Assembly: GCF_900009265.2 (NCBI RefSeq)
Contig: NZ_LR735022.1
Span: forward strand, 74,700 to 138,699
DNA: 64,000 nucleotides
Direction of reading: 5' to 3'
Origin: Planktothrix paucivesiculata PCC 9631
GTDB lineage: Bacteria; Cyanobacteriota; Cyanobacteriia; Cyanobacteriales; Microcoleaceae
Shown here: positions 34,608 to 43,496 of the stretch, one piece after another
Layout of the letters: the number at the start of each line of letters is the position of its first letter
Position numbering within the stretch: the first letter of the stretch is position 1
The notes under the pieces: generated by a model
Told to the model about the DNA's origin: nothing
Databases searched by the model: none
The model's input: the letters and a program-made list of their open reading frames with translations, nothing else
Made by a program: the position numbers and the translations under genes

Positions 34608-35784
34608 ACTGATAGAATATAAACCCAAATTCTTTAAACTAGAGGAATTAGAAGAAGCGATCGCAGATCTCATCTGTCGTAATTATTCTACATATATTGA
34701 GATTGAGTATCCATCCCCGAAAACCCACAAACAATATAAACTTACCGCTAAAAGTTATGTGGGTTTCATTCCGTTAACGGCTGATATTCAGATTTTCCTA
34801 AAACCTAAAGTTCCCATTGCTAATTTATTTAGGATGTTGGAATATACTTATGATCTCAAAAGTTTTCAACTCCTAGACGGATCTGTTCATTGTGAAACTA
34901 TTCCAGAATTTTATAATCGATTAGCTGATATTTTAACACAAAAAATATTAGCTCAAAGTCGCAAAGGATTTTATCGAACTTATCTTAAAAATACTGAACT
35001 TTTACCTTATGTTCGGGGAAAGGTTGATTTTAAATATCAATTTAAACATCCTGGGACAGTTAAACTCAATTGCCAATATAATCAGTATACGGCTGATATT
35101 GAAGATAATCAAATCTTGTTATGGACATTATATATTATTGGTCGCAGTGGGTTATGTTCAGAACAGCTATCAACAACCGTTAGAAAAGCCTATCATACCT
35201 TACAAGGTTTAGCAACTCAACGACCGTTTAAGGGGGATGATTGTATTAATCGATCTTATAATAGATTGAATCAAGATTATCAGACTTTACACAGTTTATG
35301 TCGATTTTTTTTAGATCATTGTGGGGTAGCGCATCAAGTCGGAAATTATCAGATGTTTCCTTTTTTAGTTAAAACTGATATACTCTATGAACGCTTTGTT
35401 GATGCTTGGTTAAAGTTTCATCTTCCCGCTAATTTTGAAATTAAAGCTCAAGAAATTGTTAATTCATATAAAATTGTAGAATCTAAGATTGATTTAGTTA
35501 TTTATGATAAAAATACAAAGCAAGTTAGCTTTATTCTCGATACTAAATATAAAATTCCTGATTCCAAACCGTCAAACTCAGATATTTATCAAGCGATCGC
35601 CTATGCTACTTTAAAAAATAGTCAAAATGCTATTTTAGTTTATCCAAAACCTTTAAATCAACCTCTAAATGGTCTATTTCCTAATAGTTCAATCCGTTTA
35701 CAGAATCTGACCTTTTCCTTAGAAGATGATTTAGAACAGTCGGGTCAAAGGTTTTTAAAAGCATTGTTAAATAACATAATTTAG
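34594..35784 (+). CDS. mcrC: McrC nuclease subunit
   Basis: This 396-residue protein has an N-terminal McrB-contact region (YVGFIPLTADIQIFLKPKVPIANLFRML, about 47-75) and a middle helical domain (LAQSRKGFYRTYLKN, GKVDFKYQF). The C-terminal PD-(D/E)xK nuclease has SKIDLVIYD (D300) and FILDTKYK (D316, K318), and a conserved helix IYQAIAYATLKN. The active site looks intact. McrC stimulates McrB GTPase and cuts DNA. The gene overlaps mcrB by 14 bases, so the proteins are probably made in fixed ratio. A good terminator follows at 35805-35840. Confidence 0.9.
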   Translation: MKIIELIEYKPKFFKLEELEEAIADLICRNYSTYIEIEYPSPKTHKQYKLTAKSYVGFIPLTADIQIFLKPKVPIANLFRMLEYTYDLKSFQLLDGSVHCETIPEFYNRLADILTQKILAQSRKGFYRTYLKNTELLPYVRGKVDFKYQFKHPGTVKLNCQYNQYTADIEDNQILLWTLYIIGRSGLCSEQLSTTVRKAYHTLQGLATQRPFKGDDCINRSYNRLNQDYQTLHSLCRFFLDHCGVAHQVGNYQMFPFLVKTDILYERFVDAWLKFHLPANFEIKAQEIVNSYKIVESKIDLVIYDKNTKQVSFILDTKYKIPDSKPSNSDIYQAIAYATLKNSQNAILVYPKPLNQPLNGLFPNSSIRLQNLTFSLEDDLEQSGQRFLKALLNNII

Positions 35785-35804
35785 TAAAATAATTCATAAA
35801 ATGC

Positions 35805-35840
35805 AACCTGAAGGGGTGACAACCCCGCCAGGTTATTTTT
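35805..35840 (+). terminator. terminator of the McrBC operon
   Basis: AACCTG (35805-35810) with GGGG pairs with CCCC and CAGGTT (35829-35834), followed by five T residues. It lies 20 bp past mcrC and overlaps the stop region of the convergent GT25 gene. Confidence 0.85.
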
Positions 35841-36558
35841 AGTTTTTCAACCGATTTCTAACTTTTCTAAGACTATTAGCAATTTTTCGGATAGGAGTGA
35901 TGCGGTCAAACCATTTAGGAGTAATATCGCTTGATGATCCTCTTTGCAATCCCATACTAGGAGTAGTAACGATAGTGATTAAATCTGGGTTTTGTTTTCG
36001 GAAAGTTGAAAGAATTCCGTCTATCTGCATCGGCCCGCCATCAGGATGTCCTGCGGGTCTTTTTTGTACTTCCTCAAAAAATTTCACTAATGGCTCTAAA
36101 ATTTCGCCATTTACCCCATAAAAATGGGTCGTTCGTATGTCCCCCACCCAAGGTTTTAAACTAACCACTGGCTCGGTTTTAATCTCTATATCCTTGTCAA
36201 GAAAATGACCAAAATAAACTAACGCCCAATCTATTTCTTGCAGTTGCTCAAGTAGTCTAGCTTCGTTTTCCTTGAAATATTTGGATACGGCTAAGTCATC
36301 TTCCACAATTAAAACTCGGTTAAATTGGCGTTCTTTTGCTTGCTTCAAGATATTATAGTGACTTAAAACACAGCCCCTGGCTCCGATACTAGGAAAAGAT
36401 TCTGCACTTTCTGGTCTGATAGCGGGAAAGATTTCAACTTTTTCGGATGTGAGGGGCATATTCATCTCGATCAATTCCCTCTTGATTTGCTCTAGTCTAT
36501 CCTTTCTTTCCGGTAGGTTAATTACATAAACATGATCAAAAAAATCGATGAGTTGCAT
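35839..36558 (-). CDS. glycosyltransferase family 25 protein
   Basis: This 239-residue GT25-type enzyme has the N-terminal VYVINLPERKDRLEQIKREL (residues 10-29), the GCVLSHYNILKQA segment (about 62-74), the metal-binding VLIVEDDLAVS (about 82-92), and a later region THFYGVNGEIL with PMQIDGIL (second acidic site). GT25 enzymes add galactose to lipopolysaccharide or other acceptors. No polysaccharide cluster surrounds it. The C-terminus is basic (SLRKVRNRLKN). It is convergent with mcrC. Confidence 0.85.
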   Translation of the reverse strand: MQLIDFFDHVYVINLPERKDRLEQIKRELIEMNMPLTSEKVEIFPAIRPESAESFPSIGARGCVLSHYNILKQAKERQFNRVLIVEDDLAVSKYFKENEARLLEQLQEIDWALVYFGHFLDKDIEIKTEPVVSLKPWVGDIRTTHFYGVNGEILEPLVKFFEEVQKRPAGHPDGGPMQIDGILSTFRKQNPDLITIVTTPSMGLQRGSSSDITPKWFDRITPIRKIANSLRKVRNRLKN

Positions 36559-36654
36559 AGATATAATCCCATTTTATAATTGATCTTTTTTTTAACTTGC
36601 ATCAAAGTAATTACCATAGCAAATTTTAGGAGCGATCGCCACTATTTCCTAGGG

Positions 36655-36795
36655 ATTACGCCCAAACCCCGCAAAGAATTGGGTTGACTGAGTTGACATG
36701 GAGCCGTTTTTGTTATTCCTCCCACGAGTAATTGAGATTCTTCCACCCCATCACCAGTTCCGGCGCGAGCCTGTATCAATCTATGCTATGATATT
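36655..36795 (-). other. possible coding relic of unknown family
   Basis: On the minus strand this stretch stays open for over 40 codons (including GVEESQLLVGGITKTAPCQ and LRGLGVIPRK) and ends at TAG. Its base composition is richer in G+C than its surroundings. There is no start codon, and a stop lies just upstream. It could be the C-terminal end of a lost transposon gene. I cannot assign the family. Confidence 0.25.
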
Positions 36796-36840
36796 GCACG
36801 ATAGAATCAAACCTATTGAACCAGACAAAATGACAAATTA

Positions 36841-37233
36841 ATGCACGTTATCAGTCGAAAAAAGTTACAAGAATTCTGTAAAACTCATGTTATCAAGACA
36901 GAGGCAGAAAATGACCAATTTTTAACGATTGTAGAAGAATTGTTAGCTTGTCCTAGTCTAACTCCTGAACAGGAGATATTACTAGAACTTTTAGTTAAAT
37001 TAATTGAAGATTTTGAAGAAAAATATTATGGGTTGAATGCTTCAACTCCACAGTCGCGGTTACTTCATTTAATGGAAGCTCAAGGGGTTTTGGAGGATGA
37101 TTTAATTTTAATGTTTGGATCAAAGGATAACTTAGAAGAAGTTTTGAATCAACAACAGAATATTACTTTAAATCAAGCGATCGCATTAGGTAATTTGTTT
37201 CATGTCGATTCTAGTTTATTCCTGTCAAATTAA
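36841..37233 (+). pseudogene. higB-higA deletion fusion
   Basis: This 130-residue frame joins two genes. Residues 1-16 (MHVISRKKLQEFCKTH) are the standard N-terminus of HigB RelE-type toxins. From residue 17 (VIKTEAENDQFLTIVEELL ... LLHLMEAQGVLEDDLILMFGSKDNL ... ALGNLFHVDSSLFL) it matches the HigA-type antitoxin with its Xre-like helix-turn-helix. The rest of the toxin, the intergenic gap and the first residues of the antitoxin are missing. The simplest reading is an in-frame deletion that removed the toxin and left the antitoxin expressed from the toxin start. The HTH is present, so DNA binding might remain. Confidence 0.75.
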
Positions 37234-37235
37234 GA

Positions 37236-38645
37236 TTATTTCCCAATACAAAAACGGCTAAAAATTCGATCTAAAACCGATTCTGTGACTTCTTCTCCCG
37301 TGACTTCCCCTAACGCCTGAATTGCACCTCGGAGATCAATTGTCCAGAAATCAAAGGGAAGTTGATCATTAATGGTTGTTTCCACCTGTTCCAAACAAAC
37401 TTTAGCACGGGTTAACGCAGCGGCTTGACGTTGGTTAATCGCAAACTCTAAATTAGCAGCTTGAATATTTCCTCCGTAAACTGAATTTAATATCGCTATT
37501 TCCAACTCTGGAATACCTAGATTTAAAGCAGCAGCCATTTGAACAATCGCCATATTTTCTATATTTAAAGTTTGAATAACTGTTGTTTTTAAAACCTCTA
37601 ATTCATCTGATTTAACTCGATCTATTTTATTAATTATAACAATAAAATGACGATGGTTGATCTGTTGATAAATCTCTAAATCGGCTTCAGTTAAACCTAC
37701 AACAGCATCTAAGGTTAATAACACCAAATCGGCAGATTGGGCGGCTTGATGCGATCGCTCAATGCCAATTTTTTCCACCTGATCTTCCGAGTGACGAATT
37801 CCCGCCGTATCTAATACTTGAATCGGGATTCCTCCGACAACTAATTGTGATTCTACCACATCGCGAGTGGTTCCCGGTAAGTCCGTAACAATAGCGCGAT
37901 CGCTCCGACTCCAAGCATTCAATAAACTCGATTTTCCCACATTCGGACGACCAACAATTGCAACTTTTAACCCGGTTCTTAATAGTTCTCCCGTGTCCGC
38001 AGTTGCTAAAAATTGCGATAATTGTTCTAAAACTTGATGAATTTGAGCGATAATTTCTGACTCATTTAAGGGCGGTAAATCTTCCTCAAAATCAACTCTG
38101 GCTTCAATTTCAGCTAAAATATCTAAACAGGTTGCCCGTAATTCTCGAATCGGATTGGCTAATTTTCCTTGTAATCCTGCTAAAGCTGTTTGTGCCGCTG
38201 CAATTGATTGAGATCCGACTAATTCCGCTACACTTTCGGCTTGAGTTAAATCTAATCTGCCATTTAAAAAAGCCCGCAGGGTAAATTCTCCCGGTTGTGC
38301 TAACCTTGCCCCTAATTCTATACACAATTGCAACACCTGTTGAACCGCAATTATCCCCCCATGACAGTGAAATTCCACCACATCTTCCCGGGTATAGGAA
38401 CGGGGAGATAACATTAATAATAACAACACTTCATCAATAGTTTTTTTTGTTTGGGGATGGCGAATATAGCCATATAAAATTCGGTGACTTTCCCAAGTTT
38501 GGCGTCCGGGAGGATAAAATAACTGTTGAGCAATCGATTGAGCTTCACCCCCCGACATCCGCACAATTCCCACACTTCCCTGTTGCGGTACAATGGCAGT
38601 GGCGATCGCCACAATTGTTCCCCCAGTTCCCAAAAATTCAGCCAT
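37236..38645 (-). CDS. mnmE: tRNA modification GTPase MnmE
   Basis: This 469-residue enzyme, with MnmG, modifies the wobble uridine (cmnm5U) of certain tRNAs. The N-terminal folate-binding domain ([43 protein letters not shown]) is followed by the GTPase domain with [12 protein letters not shown] near residue 230, [14 protein letters not shown] and NKID. The C-terminus ends FSRFCIGK, with the family's conserved cysteine. Length is normal. It ends only 3 bp from the higBA fusion (convergent). Confidence 0.97.
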   Translation of the reverse strand: MAEFLGTGGTIVAIATAIVPQQGSVGIVRMSGGEAQSIAQQLFYPPGRQTWESHRILYGYIRHPQTKKTIDEVLLLLMLSPRSYTREDVVEFHCHGGIIAVQQVLQLCIELGARLAQPGEFTLRAFLNGRLDLTQAESVAELVGSQSIAAAQTALAGLQGKLANPIRELRATCLDILAEIEARVDFEEDLPPLNESEIIAQIHQVLEQLSQFLATADTGELLRTGLKVAIVGRPNVGKSSLLNAWSRSDRAIVTDLPGTTRDVVESQLVVGGIPIQVLDTAGIRHSEDQVEKIGIERSHQAAQSADLVLLTLDAVVGLTEADLEIYQQINHRHFIVIINKIDRVKSDELEVLKTTVIQTLNIENMAIVQMAAALNLGIPELEIAILNSVYGGNIQAANLEFAINQRQAAALTRAKVCLEQVETTINDQLPFDFWTIDLRGAIQALGEVTGEEVTESVLDRIFSRFCIGK

Positions 38646-38675
38646 TTTTTCCTATTATTATAAAAAAGTTCCTTC

Positions 38676-38721
38676 GTTGTTGGGCTTTAGCCCTTACTCT
38701 TAGCGCCCAAGCGCAACAACT
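38676..38721. repeat. dispersed hairpin repeat (gttgttgggc type)
   Basis: GTTGTTGGGCTTTAGC (38676-38691) is followed by an inverted arm containing CAACAAC (38714-38720), with extra gcgcaacaac copies after it up to about 38755. The same left arm recurs at 63452-63466. It lies between mnmE and the squalene synthase-like gene. Confidence 0.7.
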
Positions 38722-38762
38722 TTTAGCGCTGAAGCGCAACAACGCGCAACAACAAACTCCTA

Positions 38763-39581
38763 TTATTTACCGCCGCAAACCTGTTCAATCAACTCCACAA
38801 CTGCACTGCGAGTCAGTTTGTCCTGACCTTCTGCTAATACATTTAAAGTGGCATGGGCCAAAGCTAGGGGAATTCGGCAAAAATCCAAGGCTGGGCCAGA
38901 GGGTAAGGCTTCAGTGTAGGCATCTGCTAAGGCTAAATTCCGTTTGGCATAGCTGTGCATTTGTTCCGATGTCCAACCTTCGGGAAAGAAATCCACCCCC
39001 CGACTCCCATCATCCTTGTAATTCCGCAGAATATTCACCGCCTGTAACCCCCGACCAAAGCCAATGGCGTGAATTCGGTGGGTTTGTGTACCATCGTACC
39101 AAGCCCACAAATCCGACAACAACAGCCCCACAGCCCCCGCCACACCAAAGGTATATTGATCTAACTCGGCTTCGGTTTCAATCCGCCAATTCCGTCCAGC
39201 CCAAAATGCCATCCGGTCAGCCATTGCCGCCGTGGCATCCCAAATCCGAGGGCCAATCCGTTCCGGGGCTAATTTGGCCCATTCCCCCACCCGTAGGGTG
39301 ACTTCTTCCAAGGTTTCAATATCGGAAAATTCCGCAAACCAATCATCAGCAATGGTTTCTCGACACACCGCCGCTTGAAAATTTTGGCTCATCCTATGCA
39401 GCAATCGGGCTTTTGTGGCATTATCCAAACCGGGATGATCTTCCACTTCATCAATCGCCCGCATACACAAATACGCAGACGCCACGGCTTCTTGGAGCAA
39501 AGGAGGTAAACGACTAATGGGGATATAAAAGGTTCGACTTGTATCTTGCAGGACGGACAGGGGATCTTTTTGCCAATTCAT
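38763..39581 (-). CDS. squalene/phytoene synthase-family protein
   Basis: This 272-residue trans-isoprenyl diphosphate synthase has the first aspartate-rich motif AIDEVED (D44, D48) and the second, NILRNYKDD (183-191), where the usual RDxxED is RNYKDD. DTSRTFYIPI near the N-terminus and GLQAVNILRNY are family marks. Members condense two C15 or C20 diphosphates head to head. This one lacks the membrane tail of classical squalene synthases and looks like the cyanobacterial squalene-synthase-like group rather than CrtB. The product is not certain. It is divergent from potA. Confidence 0.8.
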   Translation of the reverse strand: MNWQKDPLSVLQDTSRTFYIPISRLPPLLQEAVASAYLCMRAIDEVEDHPGLDNATKARLLHRMSQNFQAAVCRETIADDWFAEFSDIETLEEVTLRVGEWAKLAPERIGPRIWDATAAMADRMAFWAGRNWRIETEAELDQYTFGVAGAVGLLLSDLWAWYDGTQTHRIHAIGFGRGLQAVNILRNYKDDGSRGVDFFPEGWTSEQMHSYAKRNLALADAYTEALPSGPALDFCRIPLALAHATLNVLAEGQDKLTRSAVVELIEQVCGGK

Positions 39582-39760
39582 TCGTTTAACTCCTCATACC
39601 AAGTTAGCCCTTTAATTGCTGCACTTTCGCGCTCGATATTGTACACCGGAATCGGTCTCATGCTCCAAAGTACAATCTGGACTTCCCTAGGCTATCATCT
39701 TGTCAGTAAGACTATTGATCAGATAAGCTGTAGTCAGGGTAAATCTCCAAACGTGACACT

Positions 39761-40915
39761 ATGCTGCAAGCGGCTACGCAGAATCAAGGTGCTATTGGGG
39801 CGCAAACGAAGCTCGACGTCGAACTTCGTAAAGTCTTCAAAGTCTTTAATGGAGAAACGGCGGTTCGAGGAGTAGACCTCGATATTCACCGAGGAGAATT
39901 TTTTAGTATTTTGGGGCCATCGGGTTGCGGTAAAACAACAACACTGCGACTGATAGCCGGGTTTGAAATGCCTTCGGCCGGAGAAGTCTTAATTCGGGGT
40001 CAGTCCGTTACCCAAACTCCCGCCTATCTGCGTCCGGTGAATACGGTATTTCAAAGTTACGCCCTGTTTAACCATTTGACGGTTTGGGAAAATATTGCCT
40101 TTGGACTGCGGCTCAAACGCAAAAGTAAGCCGGAAGTTGAGGAGAAGGTTCGGGAGGCGTTAACTTTAGTCAAAATGGAATCCTTTGCCAATCGTTATCC
40201 CTCTCAGATGTCCGGGGGGCAACAGCAACGGGTGGCTTTAGCCAGGGCTTTAGTTAATCGTCCGGCGGTATTATTATTAGATGAACCTTTAGGGGCTTTA
40301 GATTTAAAACTGCGGAAACAAATGCAGGTGGAACTCTCCAATCTCCATCGGAATTTGGGTTTAACGTTTATTATGGTCACCCACGACCAAGAAGAAGCCA
40401 TGAGTCTGTCTGATCGAATTGCGGTGATGCACGATGGCAGAATTGAACAAATTGGCAGTCCTAACGAGATTTATGAATATCCTCAAACGCCTTTTGTTGC
40501 CGATTTTATTGGGGATACAAACCTGTTTCGGGGAACGGTGGAAAGTGTCGATTCTGCCCGTTTATTTATCGTTACAGAAACGGGATTAAGTATGGAAATT
40601 CAACAGATTGAAATTCCCGGTGTTCAACTCCCCCAACAAGATTTAAGAACAGGTGCATCGGCGGTGGTCAGTGTGCGTCCTGAGAAAGTGACTTTGAGTT
40701 TTTATCCCGTGGGCGGCGCTGTAAATTGTTTTGAAGGTCGTTTATTAAATTCTATGTATTTGGGAACCCATATTCAATATGTGGTGCAATTATTATCTGG
40801 GGAAAATGTGATGGTGCGCCAACCCAAAACCGGGGATAGTTTACCCGATAGCAATACCCCCGTTTATGTCTGTTGGGGAACAACAGATTGTTTAGCACTA
40901 CCCGACCAAAAATAA
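39761..40915 (+). CDS. potA: spermidine/putrescine-type ABC ATPase PotA
   Basis: This 384-residue ABC ATPase has Walker A GPSGCGKTT (52-60), the Q-loop in FQSYALFNHLTVWENI, the signature MSGGQQQRVALARAL, Walker B LLLDEPLGALD and the H-loop VTHDQEEAM. A TOBE-type regulatory domain follows (about 295-375). The sequence FQSYALFNHLTVWENIAFGL fits PotA rather than sugar-type MsmX/UgpC ATPases. It would energise uptake of polyamines. The permease and binding-protein genes are not adjacent. No terminator is obvious. Confidence 0.88.
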   Translation: MLQAATQNQGAIGAQTKLDVELRKVFKVFNGETAVRGVDLDIHRGEFFSILGPSGCGKTTTLRLIAGFEMPSAGEVLIRGQSVTQTPAYLRPVNTVFQSYALFNHLTVWENIAFGLRLKRKSKPEVEEKVREALTLVKMESFANRYPSQMSGGQQQRVALARALVNRPAVLLLDEPLGALDLKLRKQMQVELSNLHRNLGLTFIMVTHDQEEAMSLSDRIAVMHDGRIEQIGSPNEIYEYPQTPFVADFIGDTNLFRGTVESVDSARLFIVTETGLSMEIQQIEIPGVQLPQQDLRTGASAVVSVRPEKVTLSFYPVGGAVNCFEGRLLNSMYLGTHIQYVVQLLSGENVMVRQPKTGDSLPDSNTPVYVCWGTTDCLALPDQK

Positions 40916-40986
40916 ACCGTAGTGAGTCCTTCAGGACTCTCTTAATTCTTAGACATCAAAAACAATTAACATTTTTTCTAGTCCTA

Positions 40987-41658
40987 CTAATTCACCTCAG
41001 ATTGCTGGTTATTTAATTTAGATAACTCTATTTTATCATACAAAAAGATTAAAAACAAACCACCACTCAAAATGGCGGCGAAAAAACACCAAACTGAAAC
41101 AAAAGTGACCTGATAAAATTGATCAGCTACTAGGAAAGAAACCATTGCCAAAACCCCAAATAAAACCAATAACCTTTGACTCGATATTAAAAACGGCACA
41201 CTGACCACCAGCAAATATAAGTATTTACAGATATTATAAAAAGGGATAAAATTGAGATCGTATAATAAATGACCTGAATAATTAATCGGAATTGTTCCCT
41301 GTATCACAACAAAACTGAAAAGATAAGTTCCTAAAATAGTGCCAATTAGTGTTAGTCCTAAAATCAATTTTTTGCGAATTGGATGAGCTTCTAGTAAATA
41401 AACTGAAAACGGGCAGAAAATCAACCAAAGCGCCGTAGCAAACCCTAAAAAACCGTAGGTTGCCATAAAATGCAGGGGTGTTAATGGTTTATTTAAGGTT
41501 AACCAAACAATTCCCTCTAGCAATTGCTGACTGGCAAAAAATAAGGGAAAAGCCGCCAATAAAAGCTGGTTTTTTGACGTTGTTTGTGTTAAGGTTGCTA
41601 TTCCTAACACTGATAATGAGAAACTAGCAGTAAAACTTGCTGTTGCTGAAAAACACAT
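40987..41658 (-). CDS. DUF6629-like integral membrane protein
   Basis: This 223-residue protein opens MCFSATASFTASFSLSVLGIATL, the hallmark of the family, and has about seven hydrophobic helices spread over residues 1-205. It ends in a short polar tail. No function is known to me for this family. It is monocistronic and convergent with potA. Confidence 0.8.
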   Translation of the reverse strand: MCFSATASFTASFSLSVLGIATLTQTTSKNQLLLAAFPLFFASQQLLEGIVWLTLNKPLTPLHFMATYGFLGFATALWLIFCPFSVYLLEAHPIRKKLILGLTLIGTILGTYLFSFVVIQGTIPINYSGHLLYDLNFIPFYNICKYLYLLVVSVPFLISSQRLLVLFGVLAMVSFLVADQFYQVTFVSVWCFFAAILSGGLFLIFLYDKIELSKLNNQQSEVN

Positions 41659-41883
41659 AAAAATATTTAACTCCTGAGTTATTAAAAATGTTGTTTAATT
41701 CTTCATGATTATATCGTAAAACTATAATGATAAATCATTCGTTAACATAGCTGTTTAATTTATTCAAAAAACCAATTATTTGATAAATAACTTTAAAAAT
41801 AATACGGATTTATCCCCCATTTGATTAACTGTTGGTGGACTAAATCAATCGCAGGTGGCGGGACATATTACATATTGGGGAGA

Positions 41884-42441
41884 CTATTTGGCCAGGAGTC
41901 GTTGGGCTTCCTTTAAGTTATTCTGGGCGCTGACATAATTGCGGTCAAGGGCAATGGCTTTTTGATACTCGGCAATGGCTTCTGGTAGTTTCCCTTGTTG
42001 TTGTAGAGCATAGCCTAAACGATTATAGGCTAAGGTATGGGTGCTGGCAGGAGTTGCTTTTTGATCGGGTAAACTTAAAGCTATCCGGTAATTAGTAATC
42101 GCTTCTTCTAGTTTCCCTTGCCTTTTAAGTACATAGCCTAAGAGAAAATGAGCATAAGTATTTTTAGGATTTAGTTGAATAGCTTGGCGACAAGCTGCAA
42201 TTGCTTGATATAAATAAGTTAAGTCATCTAGGGTATTGCAAAGATTAGTATAAGCCAGATCATTACTCGATGAAACATGAATAATTTTACGCCAAATTAA
42301 TTCAGCTTCTTTGTATTTTCCAGCTTTGTCCGCTTCATCACCTTGTTTAAATAATTGCTCCACACTCTGCCCCAAACCAACAGGTGTGGAACTCAACACA
42401 GAAAAAATCAGAACCAGAGGTAGCAATTTCAACTTTTGCAC
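41884..42441 (-). CDS. secreted or membrane-anchored TPR protein
   Basis: This 185-residue protein has an N-terminal signal peptide (KLLPLVLIFSVLSSTPVGLG, residues 4-23) and three to four TPR units (AYTNLCNTLDDLTYLYQAIAACRQAIQLNPKN, AHFLLGYVLKRQGKLEEAITNYRIAL, AYNRLGYALQQQGKLPEAIAEYQKAIAL). A periplasmic scaffold is the likely role. The 225 bp between it and the membrane gene before it (41659-41883) hold nothing recognisable. Confidence 0.8.
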   Translation of the reverse strand: MQKLKLLPLVLIFSVLSSTPVGLGQSVEQLFKQGDEADKAGKYKEAELIWRKIIHVSSSNDLAYTNLCNTLDDLTYLYQAIAACRQAIQLNPKNTYAHFLLGYVLKRQGKLEEAITNYRIALSLPDQKATPASTHTLAYNRLGYALQQQGKLPEAIAEYQKAIALDRNYVSAQNNLKEAQRLLAK

Positions 42442-42828
42442 GTTTCACCTCACTTGGTAGAGTAAGTAAGCCCGGTGCACGCACCAAGACAATGATATTT
42501 TAGCGCCGTTATCAACAAACGGGTCTATAAACCCAGAGCATCAACCCATATTAAGGGACAAATCACAAATTATCTGATAGCTGTGATTTTGAACCCTCCA
42601 AATATTCTGATCTATTGATATCGAATTGAGGTAAAACAAAGGAGTATAATTATTATTATTATGGTTTTGGTGCGTGGGAGTTGATAGCCTCACCCTAAAG
42701 GTTTGCGATCGCTTGCTCTTAATATTATAGATGATATATTATGACATACTTCCCCAAAGCTAATATAACTATACATATAATAATTGAATACCCTCAAAAA
42801 TAAGAGCAATTCTGATTTTGATTCCTAC
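42442..42828. other. intergenic region of about 390 bp
   Basis: This lies between the TPR gene start and the rbp terminator. It is AT-rich, with one HIP1 octamer and a (att)n run near 42650. I see no open frame or strong structure here. Confidence 0.5.
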
Positions 42829-42863
42829 TAAAAACCCACACTAACTTAAAAAGAAGTGTGGGT
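42829..42863 (-). terminator. rho-independent terminator of the rbp gene
   Basis: Minus-strand stem: ACCCACAC (complement of 42856-42863) pairs with GTGTGGGT (complement of 42834-42841), followed by a T run. It lies about 23 bp past the rbp stop. Confidence 0.88.
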
Positions 42864-42885
42864 AGTTTACACAAAGCCAATACAA

Positions 42886-43416
42886 TTAAGGGTTGGCAGC
42901 TTGGGCGGCTAAGATTTGTTTGAGTTTTTCTAACTCGTTAGCCCAACGCGGATCGGGTTGGAAAGAATCATCACCACTGGTTCTCGATGGGGCAGTTTGA
43001 CCGCCGGAGGAATGCTTAGATTTTTTATTCCGACTTTTGCCACTTCCACCACTTTTAGGCATATTCCCCGAGGCTTTAATGGGTTGTGGAACAGGCTGTT
43101 GCTGTTGTTGGGGTTGATCGTCTTCCCCACCATTTTCGCCCTCGCCCACACCGTCTCCTTTTCCTTTTTTCCGAGGTAATGCTTTTTCTATTTTTAAAGC
43201 ATTTTCTCTAAACATTACCCCATTATATTTTTCAACAATTTGATCCGCGACTTCATCGGTCTGCACGGTTACAAATCCAAAACCGCGACATTTACCAGTT
43301 TTGCGATCGGTAATTACCTTAGCAGAAACCGTATCTCCTTCTTCTGCAAAGACATCTTGTAATTCTTTGCGTTCTAATTCTTTGGGAAGATTACCAATAT
43401 AAAGACGAACGGACAT
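42886..43416 (-). CDS. RRM-type RNA-binding protein (Rbp)
   Basis: This 176-residue protein has one RNA recognition motif at residues 3-80, with RNP2 LYIGNL (5-10) and RNP1 KCRGFGFV (42-49). The C-terminal half is a Gln/Ser/Gly/Lys-rich, disordered tail (DDQPQQQQQPVPQP, SGGSGKSRNKKSKHSS) ending in a short helix (ANELEKLKQILAAQ). Cyanobacterial Rbp proteins act as cold-related RNA chaperones and in mRNA localisation. ATG 43416 is chosen because GGAGG lies about 8 bp before it and the RRM starts at once; an upstream frame start (43467) would overlap the leader. A hairpin is in the leader at 43462-43496. Confidence 0.92.
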   Translation of the reverse strand: MSVRLYIGNLPKELERKELQDVFAEEGDTVSAKVITDRKTGKCRGFGFVTVQTDEVADQIVEKYNGVMFRENALKIEKALPRKKGKGDGVGEGENGGEDDQPQQQQQPVPQPIKASGNMPKSGGSGKSRNKKSKHSSGGQTAPSRTSGDDSFQPDPRWANELEKLKQILAAQAANP

Positions 43417-43461
43417 AAGTACAACCTCCAAGTTAAATGAAAAATAAGTAAACAAAATCAT

Positions 43462-43496
43462 CCCCAACTTGTGTCGTTTAAAAACACAAATTGAGG
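43462..43496 (-). promoter_or_regulatory. 12-bp hairpin in the rbp 5' leader
   Basis: On the minus strand CCTCAATTTGTG pairs with CACAAGTTGGGG (all 12 positions, two as G-U), with an 11-base loop. It ends 46 bp before the rbp ATG and is followed by a T-rich stretch (atgattttgttt). It may be an attenuator or a temperature-sensing structure. Confidence 0.6.

Noticed and set aside
38447-39301. 284-codon plus-strand open frame across the mnmE 5' end and the squalene synthase gene
   Set aside because: Antisense to two well-supported genes and lacking any family motif; composition is that of a shadow frame.
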